Made by a program: the position numbers and the translations under genes
The notes under the pieces: generated by a model
Seen by the model: only the letters and a program-made list of their open reading frames with translations
The model's database searches: none
What the model was told of the DNA's origin: nothing
Origin: Orientallactaga sibirica
Lineage: Eukaryota > Chordata > Mammalia > Rodentia > Dipodidae
Assembly: GCA_036365145.1 (NCBI GenBank)
Contig: JAEOAD010000040.1
Coordinates: forward strand, 13,022,501 to 13,086,500
Direction: 5' to 3'
DNA length: 64,000 bases
In this document: positions 1 through 10,946 of the stretch, piece by piece
How positions within the stretch are numbered: position 1 is the first letter of the stretch
How the letters are laid out: every line of letters starts with the position of its first letter

Positions 1-157
1 CGACCCAGGTTTGATTCCCCAGTACCACATAAGCCAGATGCACAAGGTGGTGCATGCATCTGGTGTTTGTTGACAATGGCTAGAGGCCCTGGCGCACCCA
101 TTCTCTCTCTGTATTTGTCTCTTTCTCTGTCTCTTAAATAAATATAAATAAATAAAT
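1..157 (+). mobile_element. tRNA-derived SINE (B2 superfamily, Dip-like), 5' end outside window
   Basis: Starts at the B-box region (ggtttgattcccc), then the family body (agccagatgcacaaggtgg, ggctagaggccctgg), a pyrimidine stretch and an AATAAATA tail. The full consensus head is ggctggagagatggcttag. This family is called tRNA-SINE in the other entries. Confidence 0.85.
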
Positions 158-431
158 GACATTTTTAAAAATTAAATGAAAATTAAATCACAATAAGCCT
201 GATAAAAACAGCTATTTTTTTAAAAGCATAAATAGCAAAATTAATATCTGATAAGAGATTTCAATGTAAAAAGAATCAAGTGGTAAAAAGTACAAACAAA
301 ATATATGTTGTGAAGCTTCATGTATCTGCTGTCAGAACTTTTGAATTATTTAAGGCAAAAACTGAAATAAAAGTAAATGAAAGTGATTTCATACAAAGAG
401 ACACTTTTTTAGAAAATTGTTTTACTTTATT

Positions 432-640
432 TTCATTTATTTATTTGAGAGAGAGTGAGAAATAGGCAGGGAGAGAGAGGGAGAGAGAATGGATGTGCCA
501 GGGTCTCTAGCTGCTGTAAACGAACTCCAGACACATGTGTCCCCTTGTGCATCTGGCTTACCTGGGTCCTGGGGAATCCAACCTGAGTCCTTTGGCTTTG
601 CAGGCAAGTGCCTTAATCACTAAACCATCTCTCCAGCCCC
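432..640 (-). mobile_element. tRNA-SINE
   Basis: Antisense copy. A-tail and GA tract at the low end, tRNA-like head (ccatctctccagcccc) at the high end; full length. Confidence 0.88.
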
Positions 641-699
641 AAGGAAACACTTTTTAGCTTTTCTCGCTTGCAAAAGAATATGGGGCACACTCCATGCCA

Positions 700-1340
700 T
701 TTGTAACCAGTGGTTGACCAGGATCTGGCCACCCTATCTCTATCTTCTTTGGAAAAAAATATTTTTAAAAAACTTTTTGTTGATAACCTCTGTATATATT
801 TACCCCGATCATAATCCCTCCTTTGTCTTCCTTTCCCATCCCCACCTCCATTAAACCCCTTCTTTCCAACTAGCCCCTCTTCTATTTCAGTGTCATCATT
901 TCAAAATTTTTATTTATTTGTTGGGGGAGGGGGCACACCAGGGTCTCGTGCCACTGCAAGTGAATGCCTGTCCAACTTTATGTGAGTGGCTGGGGGAGAG
1001 CAGGCTTCACAAGCAAGTGACTTTAACTGCTGAGCCATCTCCCAACCCCACATTGTTTTGCCCTTCTATTATGCAGGTCTTGTGAAGGTTGTGCCAGCCT
1101 CTGAGGGGTCATGAATGCAATGGGCACTTTGTATCTGGAAGACAAGATTGAAAAGCACTCCTCCCCCATCCTTTGTCTCTTACATTCCTCTGCCACCTCT
1201 TCAGCAATCATCCCTGAGCCTTGGAGGGTGTGGTAGAGAGATGTCTCACTTAGTGCTGAACACTCTACTGTCACTTCTTCTCAGCACTTTGGTGAGTTTT
1301 GAACTGCTCCAGTAATCTCTATCTTCTTGATTTTAAAGTT
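700..1340 (-). mobile_element. L1 3' region fragment, interrupted
   Basis: Antisense rodent-type L1 3'UTR-like sequence (ccctcctttgtcttcctttc and following), resuming after a tRNA-SINE at 906-1049. Family call from remembered L1 3' ends. Confidence 0.45.
906..1049 (-). mobile_element. tRNA-SINE, diverged
   Basis: Antisense, with internal deletion and a degenerate head (ccatctcccaacccc). Confidence 0.75.
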
Positions 1341-1345
1341 CCTCC

Positions 1346-1525
1346 GGGCTGGAGAGATAGCTCAGCTGTTAAGGCACTTGCTCGTAAAGTCTAACAACCT
1401 GAGTGTGACTCCCCAGCACCCACGTAAAGTCAAATGCACAAAGTTGAACATACATTTGGAGTTCATTTGCAGTGGCTAGTGACCCTGGTGCACCCATTCT
1501 CTCTCTCTCTCTTTCTCTCTCTCAA
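1346..1525 (+). mobile_element. tRNA-SINE
   Basis: Sense copy with head gggctggagagatagctcag and CT-rich 3' part, directly joined to a B1 at 1526. Confidence 0.87.
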
Positions 1526-1676
1526 CCAGGTGCGGTGGCACGCTCCTTTAACCCCAACACTCTTTAACTCCCAACACTCAGGAGGCAGAGGTAGGATTGT
1601 TGTGAGTTTGAGGCCAGACTGAGAATATATAGTGAATTCCAGGTTAGCCTAGGCTAGCGCAAAACCCCCAAAACCA
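1526..1676 (+). mobile_element. B1 SINE
   Basis: 7SL-derived body: ccaggtgcggtggcacg, ggaggcagaggtaggat, gaattccaggttagcc. It carries a small internal duplication of the caacactc segment and lies head-to-tail behind a tRNA-SINE. Confidence 0.82.
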
Positions 1677-2159
1677 ATAAATAAAGCTCCCACCACACAG
1701 ATGACTTCCTGTGCCCTGCGCAAGACCCTTCTCATTCTCTACCAGCAGAAGTGGCTGGTGACCCCCAGGGAGCACTCAGAGACCCACTGGCTTGGGAACT
1801 CTGTGGCAGACCCATGCTGCACCAAAGAACCAGACCACCAAAAGAGGCTCTGCTCTCCCATCAGCCTTTTTGGTCCCAGAGACTGAATGTACCTCCCTTG
1901 GCCATTCTATTTGGTCCAAATCAGCGTTCTATGAACAAGGCCCAAACCAAGAGCAGTGAATGCTCCCTTTGTCCCTGGATCCGACACTGCAGTTTTACAG
2001 CCCATCATAGGGTTTGCCTGAATCAAGAAACTGCAGTGGCTGGCCATACAGCCAGCTGCTGTCTGTCATCCCTGCCCATGAAAACAAACTCATGTGGGCA
2101 TGGCTGCTCTTGAACCATTTTGCTCTACCTAAATGCTATTCCAGATGAAAACACACAGT
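1677..2159. other. Unassigned intergenic stretch
   Basis: No recognised repeat or splice-competent exon. Open frames on the plus strand have no family resemblance I can see. Confidence 0.5.
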
Positions 2160-2740
2160 GGGGCCTGGGGAGATGGGTCAGTGAGTAAAAACTTTTGCCA
2201 CATAAGCATGAAGAGCTGAATTTGATCCCCAGCACCCACGTAAAAATTTGGGTATGGGGGCTGGAGAGATGCTTAGCAGTTAAGGCACCTGCCTGGGAAG
2301 CACAAAAACCCAGGTTCGATTCCCCAGGTCCCACGTGAGCCAGATGCACGTGGTGGCGCATGCATCGGAAGTTCGTTTGCAATAGCTAGAGGCCCCGTGG
2401 ACCCATTCTGCCTCTCTGCCCCACTCGCCTCTCATTTCTCTCTGCTTGTAAATAAATAAAACTTAAAAAACAATCTGGGTGTGGCTACTCATGCTTGTAA
2501 CCCCAGTCTTGAGGTGGAGACAGGAGAAGGGCTGGGGCTCACTGTTCAGTCTGGCTGAATGAACTAAGGGTTCAGTGAGAGACGCCACCTCAACGAGACA
2601 AGATGGAAACACAGAGGGGGTGTTCTACTCGGCCTTCTGGTCCTACATGTGCCCAGGGTGTGAGAATCTGCACATATATGCATACACACACACCACACCA
2701 CATCATACTACACATCCTACACACACATGCAGAATAAAAA
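2160..2740 (+). mobile_element. B4-like SINE split by a younger SINE
   Basis: Head (gggagatgggtcagtgag) at 2160-2257; body and CA-rich tail (gtaaccccagtcttgagg, gttcagtgagagacgcc) at 2472-2740. The two halves flank the tRNA-SINE at 2258-2471. Family assignment from remembered mouse B4 structure. Confidence 0.5.
2258..2471 (+). mobile_element. tRNA-SINE nested in a B4-like SINE
   Basis: Full length, well preserved: ggctggagagatgcttag to aaataaataaaac. Younger than the element it interrupts. Confidence 0.88.
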
Positions 2741-2879
2741 AATACAATTTTAAAAGAATGCAGACTGCTACAACCTGTTGTTAATCTGATATGAATTCAT
2801 TGGCTTCTACTGACTGCTGGACAGATACCACAAGCGGCCATCAAGGCTGAAGTGACCAGTGGACACTGCCCATGTTTCT

Positions 2880-3043
2880 TTTTTTTCTTTTTTTTCCCCT
2901 AGTTTTGTCGAGGTAGGGTCTCTCTAGTCCAGGCTGACCTGGAATTCACTATGTAGTCTCAGGGTGGCCTTGAACTCACAGCGATCCTCCAACTTCTGTC
3001 TCCTGAGTGCTGGGATTAGAGGCGTGCGCCACCACACCCAGCA
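2880..3043 (-). mobile_element. B1 SINE
   Basis: Antisense B1 behind an interrupted poly-T. It sits inside a block flanked by copies of tgcccatgtttctt at 2867-2880 and 3837-3850. Confidence 0.9.
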
Positions 3044-3084
3044 TTTCTTTTATTTTTTAAAATACTTTTAAAAATTTATTTTTA

Positions 3085-3603
3085 TTACTTATGGTCATAC
3101 TTAGTATGTAAACAACACATGTTGGTACCATCCTTTTCCTCATCTCTGCCCTTTTTCCGAAGAGGCCCTCCTCTTTGGGGATTGTGGGTCGTGCATTGTG
3201 GGGCAGCAGTCAGTTATGGGGGAGAGACAATGCGTCTGCGCATAGTGTCCCAGCTTGTGGCTCTAACAATCTTTCCTCCCCCTCTTCTGCAAAATTCCCT
3301 GAGCCGTGCTGGGAGCATTTTAAGTCTACTTCAGTGATGAGCTGTTGGGAGCCTCTGGATCTCTGGTTTGGTAGGTGTTGAGTGTCCTAAGTGTCTATCT
3401 TCATAACCCTTGTGCTGATATCAGATTCACTGAGAAAGCAACACTCTTGCTCATTTCCCCAGTTCCTCTATGGTTTCAGCTGGGGCCAGGGTGAAGCACC
3501 CTGGGTCATTTATCTCCTCAGGTCCCACACCCATTCCACGCTGTGGCTGCCCACACACCCACCATCCAGTGCAGGAAACTGGGACCAGGGAACTCTTTTT
3601 CTT
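3085..3603 (-). mobile_element. Probable L1 3' fragment
   Basis: Contains acaacacatgttggtaccat, which recurs at about 22240-22265, so this is an interspersed repeat. It looks like a dipodoid L1 3'UTR read antisense; class not certain. Confidence 0.4.
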
Positions 3604-3836
3604 AAATAATTTTAAAAATTAAAAAAAAATTTTTTTAGAGAGAGGGAGAAAATTGGCATGACAGGGTCTCAGCCACTGCAATTGAACTCTAGATGCTTGC
3701 ACAACCTAATGGGCATGTGTGACCTTGCACTTGCCTCACCTTCATGCGGCTGGTTTAAGTGGGATCTGGGGAGTCAAACGTGGGTCCTTAGGCTTTGCAG
3801 GCAAACACCTTAACCACTAAGCCATCTTTCCAGCCC
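3604..3836 (-). mobile_element. tRNA-SINE with internal insertion
   Basis: Antisense, with an extra segment (gggcatgtgtgaccttgcac) in the body. Its head abuts the target copy tgcccatgtttctt at 3837. Confidence 0.82.
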
Positions 3837-3850
3837 TGCCCATGTTTCTT

Positions 3851-3899
3851 TTTTTTTTTGATACATTTTAAAAATATTTTATTTTTATTTATTTCTTTA

Positions 3900-3940
<41 letters not shown>

Positions 3941-4093
3941 ATAGGCATGCCAAGGCCACCAGCCACTGCAAATGAACTCCAAACACATGTGCCTCCTTGT
4001 GCATCTGGCTAACATGGATCCTGGGGAATTGAACCAGGATCCTTTGGCATTGCAGGCAATGCCTTAACTGCTAAGCTATCCCTCCAGGCCCCA
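3851..4093 (-). mobile_element. tRNA-SINE with CA/GA tract
   Basis: Antisense. The pyrimidine stretch has expanded into a CA then GA microsatellite at 3901-3940. Flanked by cccatgttt copies at 3839 and 4094. Confidence 0.85.
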
Positions 4094-4396
4094 CCCATGT
4101 TTTTTAACCAGACAATACAAAAATGATCTGGAGCAACCTTAATAACAACACCCAAAGAGGGGAGACTTATGGCATTATTGACTGTGGGCAAGAGACAGCC
4201 ACAGCCTGTCCACTGTGACTTCTGCCCATCGCCATTGACAGCACAGTTGAGCAGGTCAATCTTAATTGCACGAGTCCTGGTGGGTAGCAGATTGGCTTTG
4301 AGCTATATCTTGGATATGTGCCTAACACCCACGATGGCTCCTCATGGCAGCTGGCTGTCTCTGGGATCCTGATCAAGGTCAGTCCTTCTACTAGTG
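4094..4396. other. Unassigned intergenic stretch
   Basis: No gene or repeat recognised. Short open frames on both strands look random. Confidence 0.45.
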
Positions 4397-4440
4397 TGGT
4401 GGTTTGAATATGAATGTATGTCTCCCATAGCCTCAGATTT
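4397..4440 (+). mobile_element. MaLR (MT-like) LTR 5' fragment
   Basis: tggtggtttgaatatgaatg resembles the start of the MT-like LTR at 59514. The rest is replaced by other sequence. Confidence 0.35.
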
Positions 4441-4506
4441 TTTTCTTTTTTACAAAAAACATATATACTGCATTCTGTGTCCAGTACTCTTTATTTTTTA
4501 ATTTTT

Positions 4507-4660
4507 ATTTTTTTGTGATTTTTCGAGGTAGGGTCTCGCTCTAGCCTAGGCTAACCTGGAATTCACTATGTAGTCTCAGGGTGGCCTTGAACTCATGGCG
4601 ATCTTCCTACCTCTGCTTCCCGAGTGCTGGGATTAAAGGCATGCACCATCACGCCCGGCT
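4507..4660 (-). mobile_element. B1 SINE with clear target duplication
   Basis: Antisense, full length. Flanked by agtactctttattttttaat at 4483 and 4661. Confidence 0.93.
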
Positions 4661-4671
4661 AGTACTCTTTA

Positions 4672-4735
4672 TTTTTTAATTTTTTGAGAGAGAGAGAGAA
4701 AGAGAAAGAGAGAATTGGTGCACCACGGCCTCAGC
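4672..4735 (-). mobile_element. tRNA-SINE fragment
   Basis: Only the GA-rich tail and ggtgcaccacggcctcagcc remain. Confidence 0.55.
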
Positions 4736-5397
4736 CGTGGACTTGGGCATCCCTACACATTCTTCTTGTAGGCCATACAAGAGTGCAAGGCCCTGCTTAC
4801 TGGTTCCTCGGGCTGTTTCTCAGCATCGTGTTTGCAGTGAGCAGCCTTGAGACTGGAGGCACCATCTCCTCAGACAAAGGGCAAGCTTACTGGTTGCCTG
4901 CTACAAAAGAGACGGCTTCTCCAAGCTCAGTGTTCTTAGGTTGTGATGTGAGCCTCTGCGTGTTCTGCATTCATCTGGGTCTTTCTGTAATGTCCCCAGG
5001 GCCCAAGGGTCAAAGGGACCACTGCAGACATGCTGCTTATGTCGCCCACTGTGCTGTAACAAAGGCCTTTGTGTCTGACCCCGGCGTCCAGTTTTCTGCC
5101 AGCCTTCATGCAACAGTAACACACTAACTCACCAGCTAGTCAACCCAAGTCAAATAAATCCGAGACTCATCGTCTTTCCATTACTTTAGCATGTAGTATT
5201 CTGTTTGTATCTCATATTACTTCTTATTCTAAATTTCAGCATTGTAAATTTTCTGGAACTTAACCATTTCATCTACTATATCAGCATGTGATTCTTCATA
5301 CTTCTTTTCTTCACATCTGATGCACTGGGAGTTATTTCTTCTTGGTTTTGGCTTTGAATTTTTTTGTGGCATCTTACTTCATTAGTTTTATGAATCC
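4736..5397. other. Unassigned intergenic stretch
   Basis: A 147-codon plus-strand frame overlaps it but begins inside SINE sequence and resembles no protein I know. No other feature seen. Confidence 0.45.
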
Positions 5398-5655
5398 TTT
5401 TTAAAATTATTTTATTTATTTTTGGAGAGAGACACACAGAGAGACAGAGAGGGAGAAGGAGACAGAGAATGGGCGTGCCAGCAGTCTCAGCTGCTGCGAA
5501 CAAAATCCAGATGTGTGCGCCCCCTTGTGGGCAAGTGTGGCATTGCGCCCTCGTGTCACTTTGCATCTGGCTAAACATGGGACCTGGAGATTGGAACCGG
5601 CATTCTTAGGCTTAGGAGGCAGGCGCTTTAACCGCTAAGCCATCTCTCCAGCCCT
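5398..5655 (-). mobile_element. tRNA-SINE, long subfamily with extra internal segment
   Basis: Antisense. Contains cttgtgggcaagtgtggcat and ctcgtgtcactttgcatctg in the body, shared with 27999-28240 and 50522-50788. Near-duplicate atgaatc(c)tttttaa flanks both sides. Confidence 0.87.
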
Positions 5656-6554
5656 TATGAATCTTTTTAAAAGATCCATCCTTGGTTTTGTTCATCTTGA
5701 TTTTTTTTTTTTTGTGGTTAGTGTTATGACTTACACTCATTTTCTGTCCATTATTTTTAGTTACTTTTTAGTTTTGAAAAAATAGTATATACAAATACAA
5801 ATTATATACAGTATATACTATTGAATAGCATATTTGTAGCACATCTTTTAATCCATTCATCTGTTGACAGGCATCTGAGCTGGTTCCACTGCCTGGCTAT
5901 TGTGAATAGTGCAGAAATAACCATCAATGTGAGGGTACCGTCAGCGGGATGTTCTGAAGTACACACTGATAGTATGTACTGAAGACTGGCAGAGCTGAGT
6001 CATATAGCAGTTCTTTCTTCAGTTTTCTGAGAAGCCTCCACACTGATTTCCATAAGGGCTGCAGAAGAGTAAAGGTCTCTCTTCCCCACATCCTTGCCAG
6101 CATTTGTTTTCTTGACGACAGCCAGTCTAACTGGGATGATAGCGTCTCACAGCAATCTTCACTTGCATTTCCCCCTTTCCCAAACATTTGTTGCCATTTG
6201 CCCATCTTCTAGAACTATTTAGGTCATTAGCCCATTCATCAATTGATCTCACTTTGTTTTAGTTCTTAAACTTGGCAGTTCTTTACATATTTTAGCTATT
6301 AAACCTATTGATGCATGTTGGCAAGGATTTTTACCCATTCTGCAGGCTGCATCTCCCTGTGCTCATTGTTCCTTTGCTGTGCAGAAGCTTTTTAATTCCA
6401 ATCAATCTCATTTGTCAACTCTTGGGATTTTTTTCCTCGGCTGCTGGACTCCTTTTCGCAAAGTCCTTTCCTATGCCTGTGTCCTGAACTGCTTTACCCA
6501 AAGTATCCTCTAGCAGTTTCAAAGTTGCAGGTTTGCATGAAGGTCTTTGATTCA

Positions 6555-6762
6555 TTTAAATTTTTTATTTAGTTTTATTTTAGTGACAGAGGAAGAGAGG
6601 GACAGAGACAAAGAAAGAGAAAAGGAGAGAGAATACTGCACAGGAACTCCAGATGCATACACCACTTTGTGCATCTGACTTTACGTGGGTATTGGGGAAA
6701 TGAATCTGGACTGGCAGGGTGTGCGAGCAAGCACAACAATCACTGAGCCCTTGCTTCAGCCT
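6555..6762 (-). mobile_element. tRNA-SINE nested in L1
   Basis: Antisense, diverged head. Inserted in the L1 at 5690-7165. Confidence 0.78.
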
Positions 6763-6919
6763 TTCCGGGTCCACTTTTAATGGAATTTTTTGCCAGGGGA
6801 TTTATATGGCCTTACTTGCATTCTTCTACATGTGGAAATTGTTTTCCTAGCAGTCTGATAAAGAAGCGCTTTCCTCCAAAGTCTGCTTTTGACACCTTTT
6901 GTCAAAAATTAGGTGGCAC

Positions 6920-7078
6920 TTTAGTCCCAGCACTCAGGAGGAGGAGATAGGAGGATCGCCGTGAGTTCAAGGCCACCCTGAGACAACAGAGTGAATTTCA
7001 GGTCAGCCTGGGCAAGAGTGAGACCCTACCTTGGAAAACCAAAAGTAAATAAATAAGTCAATACATAAAAATAAAATG
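6920..7078 (+). mobile_element. B1 SINE, 5'-truncated, nested in L1
   Basis: Flanked by aattaggtggca at 6908-6919 and 7079-7090, so truncation happened at insertion. Confidence 0.9.
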
Positions 7079-7385
7079 AATTAGGTGGCAGTAACTGTGT
7101 GGACTTCTTTCTGGGTCCTCTATTAGTCTACATGACTGTGTTTGTGCCAGTAACAGGCTGTTACCGAGACCAGGTACTGGGAAACCTCCAGCACACAGCT
7201 GTAGTCTCACCACCCCTCACCTCCACCACCGAAGCCCAAGCTATCGATCGTCTCCCTTCAGTTCTGCAAAGCCTCCTACAGGGCTTTCCTGGCTCACCCC
7301 TCCCTTGTCTATTTACAGAGCAGCTGTGATTCTTATTAAATGTAAACTAAATTGGTACTCACAAAATTGATTTAAAAGCCCTTTA

Positions 7386-7585
7386 TAGAGGGCTAAAGAG
7401 GTGGCTTAGCAGTTAAGACACTTGCCTGCAAAGCCAAAGGACCCAGGTTCCATTCCCCAGGATCCACGTAAGCCAAGGGGGTGCATGCGACTGGAATTTG
7501 TTTGCAGTGGCTGGAGGCCCTGGTGCGCCCATCCTATCTCTATCTGCCTGTTTCTCTTTCTGTCTCTGAAATAATGTTTTTTAAA
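7386..7585 (+). mobile_element. tRNA-SINE
   Basis: Head gggctaaagaggtggcttag, body gagtgcatgc-like and ggctggaggccctggtgcgc; short tail. Confidence 0.86.
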
Positions 7586-7865
7586 TGCCAAGGGTAAAGG
7601 ATGGAGACGAATGCATTCAATGCTGCCGAGGAGGGCTGATCGTGGCCCTTTGGGTCTCCCATCATGGAAAATGTTAGGTGTCTTGGAAGATTAGTTTCAC
7701 CAGAGTCTGGGAATTAAAGCAGGATGGGAGTCCTTCAAGAAAGGTGGGTGGGTGTGAAGGGTAGAGATGGTGAAGCCAGTGTAGAGAGCTCTTGAAAAAG
7801 GTTTGCTGTAAGTAGAAAAAAAAAAAAAAAGGTCTAGGAAGGTTTTAAACTGAGAGTAAAAGTGT

Positions 7866-8062
7866 GTGTCTGGAGAGATGGCTCTGTGGTGAAAGGTGCT
7901 TGCTTGCAAAGCCTGCCACGACTGGTTCGATTCCCTAGAACCCACATAAAAGCCAGATTCACAGCAGCACATGCAATCTGGAGTTCGTTTGCAGAGGCAG
8001 GAGGTCCTGGTGAGCCCATTCTTTTTCTCTTCCTCTGTCGGCTTGCAGATTAAAAAAAAAAA
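7866..8062 (+). mobile_element. tRNA-SINE
   Basis: Head ctggagagatggctctgtgg, ending in a run of A at 8050-8062. Confidence 0.85.
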
Positions 8063-8087
8063 AAATTCAAAAATAATCAAGAGTGGG

Positions 8088-8200
8088 GGTGGTGCTGAGT
8101 ATGTAGCTCAACAGTTGATTGCTTTCCCAGCATGCTCAACGCTCTGGGTCCTACCCTCAGTACTACCTGGGTGACGAAAATGTAAAAAAGGGAAAAAAAC
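8088..8200 (+). mobile_element. ID-like SINE
   Basis: ctgagtatgtagctcaacag and cagcatgctcaacgctctgg fit a diverged ID element with an A-rich tail. Confidence 0.5.
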
Positions 8201-9267
8201 CAATAAAGCAAAAAAGACAACAATGTGAGACTAACTGCAAGAGTCTTTTTAATAGAAAGGCTGGATACTGGCCCAACTAGATGGAATGAGTAGAAAAAAT
8301 TCATGTTACAAAAAGAATATATGGATAAAGGTATGTGCTGTTAATGGACTTGGTAAGTTATTTTTTTGTTTCCATTTTCTGAGAAAAGCTGAGAAGACAG
8401 AGGATAAAGGTATGATCAGTAAAGGAAGGTATGAAATACCTGTTGGGTGGAGGGGCAGTGTGCACCTATCAGGAAAGTATGTACAGACTGCCACAGAGGG
8501 CCCAGGTTTCCAGGGCCATGAATTTGAAAAGAAAAGGAGTCATTAGCATGCTTATAGTGTCCCTCTAGCCACGGGGGCACGCAGGCAGAGAAGCTAGGGT
8601 AACTGGAGATAAACAAGATCCAAGTTTTCACTCCAGACAGACAGACAAGAGAATGCAGGGCATGGGCAAGGATCATGTATCCAAGCTAAATAAAGAAAGT
8701 GAGGGTGAAGGAATCATAGATCAGGGACAGCTGATAGACTCAACTGACCGGAGACAAGTCAAAAATTGTGTAGAAAAATATAACAAATACAGTCGGCTAG
8801 AAAGAGGGGATTTCCCCATGCCTCATCATGATAAAGTTTGGTTTGAATAAATTTAATTTTAGAATTAAGAATACTACTAACGTACAATTATAAACAAACA
8901 AATTGTAGGAAAGTAAAACAAACTGACTGGTATATTTATTGGTAAATCTGCATCAATCTCCATAATTTAGTTATTATTTAAGACAGAAGTAAAACCATCA
9001 ATAAAAGGTCAGAGCAGTCAGTATTTTAAAACTTTTAAAAAAATGTAGTATCAAGGTTATAAAAGTAACGATTATGAAAGCTTTAGAATTATAGAAACAT
9101 TAACATATCTGACAATGTCTTATTATTGCTTTGGGGGAGAAGTTGGGGCAAGTACTTTTATCTTATTTACATGTTTATTAGAGAATTTTCCATATGACAT
9201 TGCAAAGAGTTCCATTCTCTTACATTTTGCCATGATACATTAATTCATTCAAAGAAGGTGGTGGGAG
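8201..9267. other. Repeat-poor downstream flank
   Basis: About 1.1 kb without recognised repeats, AT-rich above 8850. It may include distal CEP135 3'UTR: a minus-strand AATAAA lies at 8935-8940. Confidence 0.4.
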
Positions 9268-9482
9268 AGGCTGGAGAAATGGCTTAGCAATTAAGGCACT
9301 TGCCTGTAAAGTCAAAGGACCTAGGTTCAATTCCCCAGGACCCATGTAAGCTAGCTACACAAGGTGGCGCATGCATCTGGAGTTTGTTTGCAATAGCTGG
9401 AGGCCCTGGCACACCCATTCTTCCTCTGACTCTCTTTCTCTCTGCTTCTTTCACTCTCTCTCTCAAATAAATCAATAAAAGT
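9268..9482 (+). mobile_element. tRNA-SINE with target duplication
   Basis: Full length, flanked by aagaaggtggtggga (9252) and aagaagatggtggga (9501). Confidence 0.92.
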
Positions 9483-9849
9483 TTTTAAAAAACTTTAAAA
9501 AAGAAGATGGTGGGAAAGTAAACCACCCCTTTCCCAAATATGTGCCAAATCATTGCATTGGCATACCTGAAACATCTAAGGCACATGAGGTTGACAAAAC
9601 AGCACGACCCACCTCCAGGTACACGCACACACAAGCTCCACTTTATTAAGCCAAGAGGAACAATACACCACAACAACGGATCTTCCACTGTTCATGTTAG
9701 CCTTCAAGTTCCTTCCAGTCATGCTAAGACCCAGGATAAAACAGGATTGTCTTCATATGTGAATGGTCTAATCACGATTAATATTTGTATCTGACACTCT
9801 ATTTTGTATTCTGTTCTTTTTGTAATATATGTCTGTACCTAATGCTTTA

Positions 9850-10747
9850 AGATTACAACCTTGAAAATGTATTTATTGCAAAGAGCTATTCTCAATTAAT
9901 ATGCCACAGGGACAGTATCTATGTACTATTCTGTAAGACTGGTAAATTATACAGGATTAGAAGCAAAAATTAGGTACTATTGGACACATTGGATTTTTTT
10001 TTTTCTGAGGTTGGGTCTCACTTTAGCCCAGACTGACCTGGAATTCACTCTGTAGTCTCAGGGTGTCCTTGAACTCAAAGTGATCCTCCTACCTCTGGCC
10101 TCCCAAGTGCTGGGATTAAAGGCGTGCGCCACCATGCCTGACCAACATGCTGGAATTTTAGCAAACACATTTTACTATGTTGATCCTGTATACTTTATAT
10201 TTTGAAGTTTTAGATTAATATACTGAATAATTACTAAAAATGTCCCAAATGTCTGTTCTATTGTTTAACAAAACTGCATACACTTTAGCTTGATTCAGTT
10301 CTTCTAGTTTCAAAGCATGACAGCACAGCATCCATTCTGTGTGAGAACATTGAGGCCACAAAACCAAAAACACTTAGGTACTGAAAGATAGTTATATACA
10401 TAGAGTATGGCTCATTAAGGAGATTGGGAAAGCATAATGTGACTATGTTACATTAATTCACAGTATAGACACACTTTAAGGAGTAATTTAAGTCAAGAAT
10501 AACAAAAATATGGATATCACATCAGTTAAACTACTAACATATCTTGCTTTGTCATACATATGAAAATATACATGTACAGTGCTTTTGTAACAAACATTTT
10601 ACATAAATATTCACTGATTTAAATAAAAGTTGACAGAGGTAGAATTTGTGTCCATGTTCATGATTTGCAGGAACAAATAATTCAAAGATTTCATTGCTGT
10701 TGTGTTCTTTTAAAAATCCACATAGGAACTCATCGAAAAACATTATT
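9850..10747 (-). other. CEP135: Candidate 3'UTR terminal exon of CEP135
   Basis: On the minus strand a long pyrimidine tract and cttttcag lie directly upstream of 10747, a strong splice acceptor. The sequence below is AU-rich and not obviously transposon-derived apart from one B1. AATAAA signals on the minus strand lie at 9872-9877 and 9642-9647, with another at 8935-8940, so the true 3' end is uncertain. It would pair with the donor just after the stop exon. An unspliced 3'UTR ending near an AATAAA at 16386-16391 is the alternative. Confidence 0.42.
9990..10142 (-). mobile_element. B1 SINE within the candidate 3'UTR
   Basis: Antisense on the plus strand, so in sense orientation with respect to CEP135. 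Full body with short poly-T. Confidence 0.9.
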
Positions 10748-10946
10748 CTGAAAAGCAGGGAGAGGAAAGGTGGATGAAGAGAAAAAAGATAAACAAGGTT
10801 ACTCAATATATTCATGACATTGAAATTCAGTAACATTTTAAACTCTAGTCTCTAATAAAAACTTCTGTCCCAAATCTAGTTATATTGGGGGAACTTCATT
10901 GTACCTCTTGAAGAAGTGCTGTTCCATACTTTAAAAATGTGGTTTT

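Larger units (their letters stand above)
5690..7165 (-). mobile_element. L1 fragment (ORF2 3' part), interrupted twice
   Basis: Read antisense it matches L1 landmarks: ctattgtgaatagtgcagaa, cctccacactgatttccata, and further ORF2 sequence to about 7165. Interrupted by a tRNA-SINE at 6555-6762 and a B1 at 6920-7078. No intact frame. Confidence 0.75.

Noticed and set aside
4684..5127. 147-codon plus-strand open frame
   Set aside because: It starts inside SINE sequence, has no recognised domain and no splice or promoter context.
5924..6205. 93-codon minus-strand open frame
   Set aside because: Part of a decayed L1 ORF2 fragment, not a gene.
10552..10836. 94-codon minus-strand open frame over the candidate 3'UTR exon
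   Set aside because: It crosses the strong splice acceptor at 10747, is AT-rich and hydrophobic by composition, and matches nothing known.
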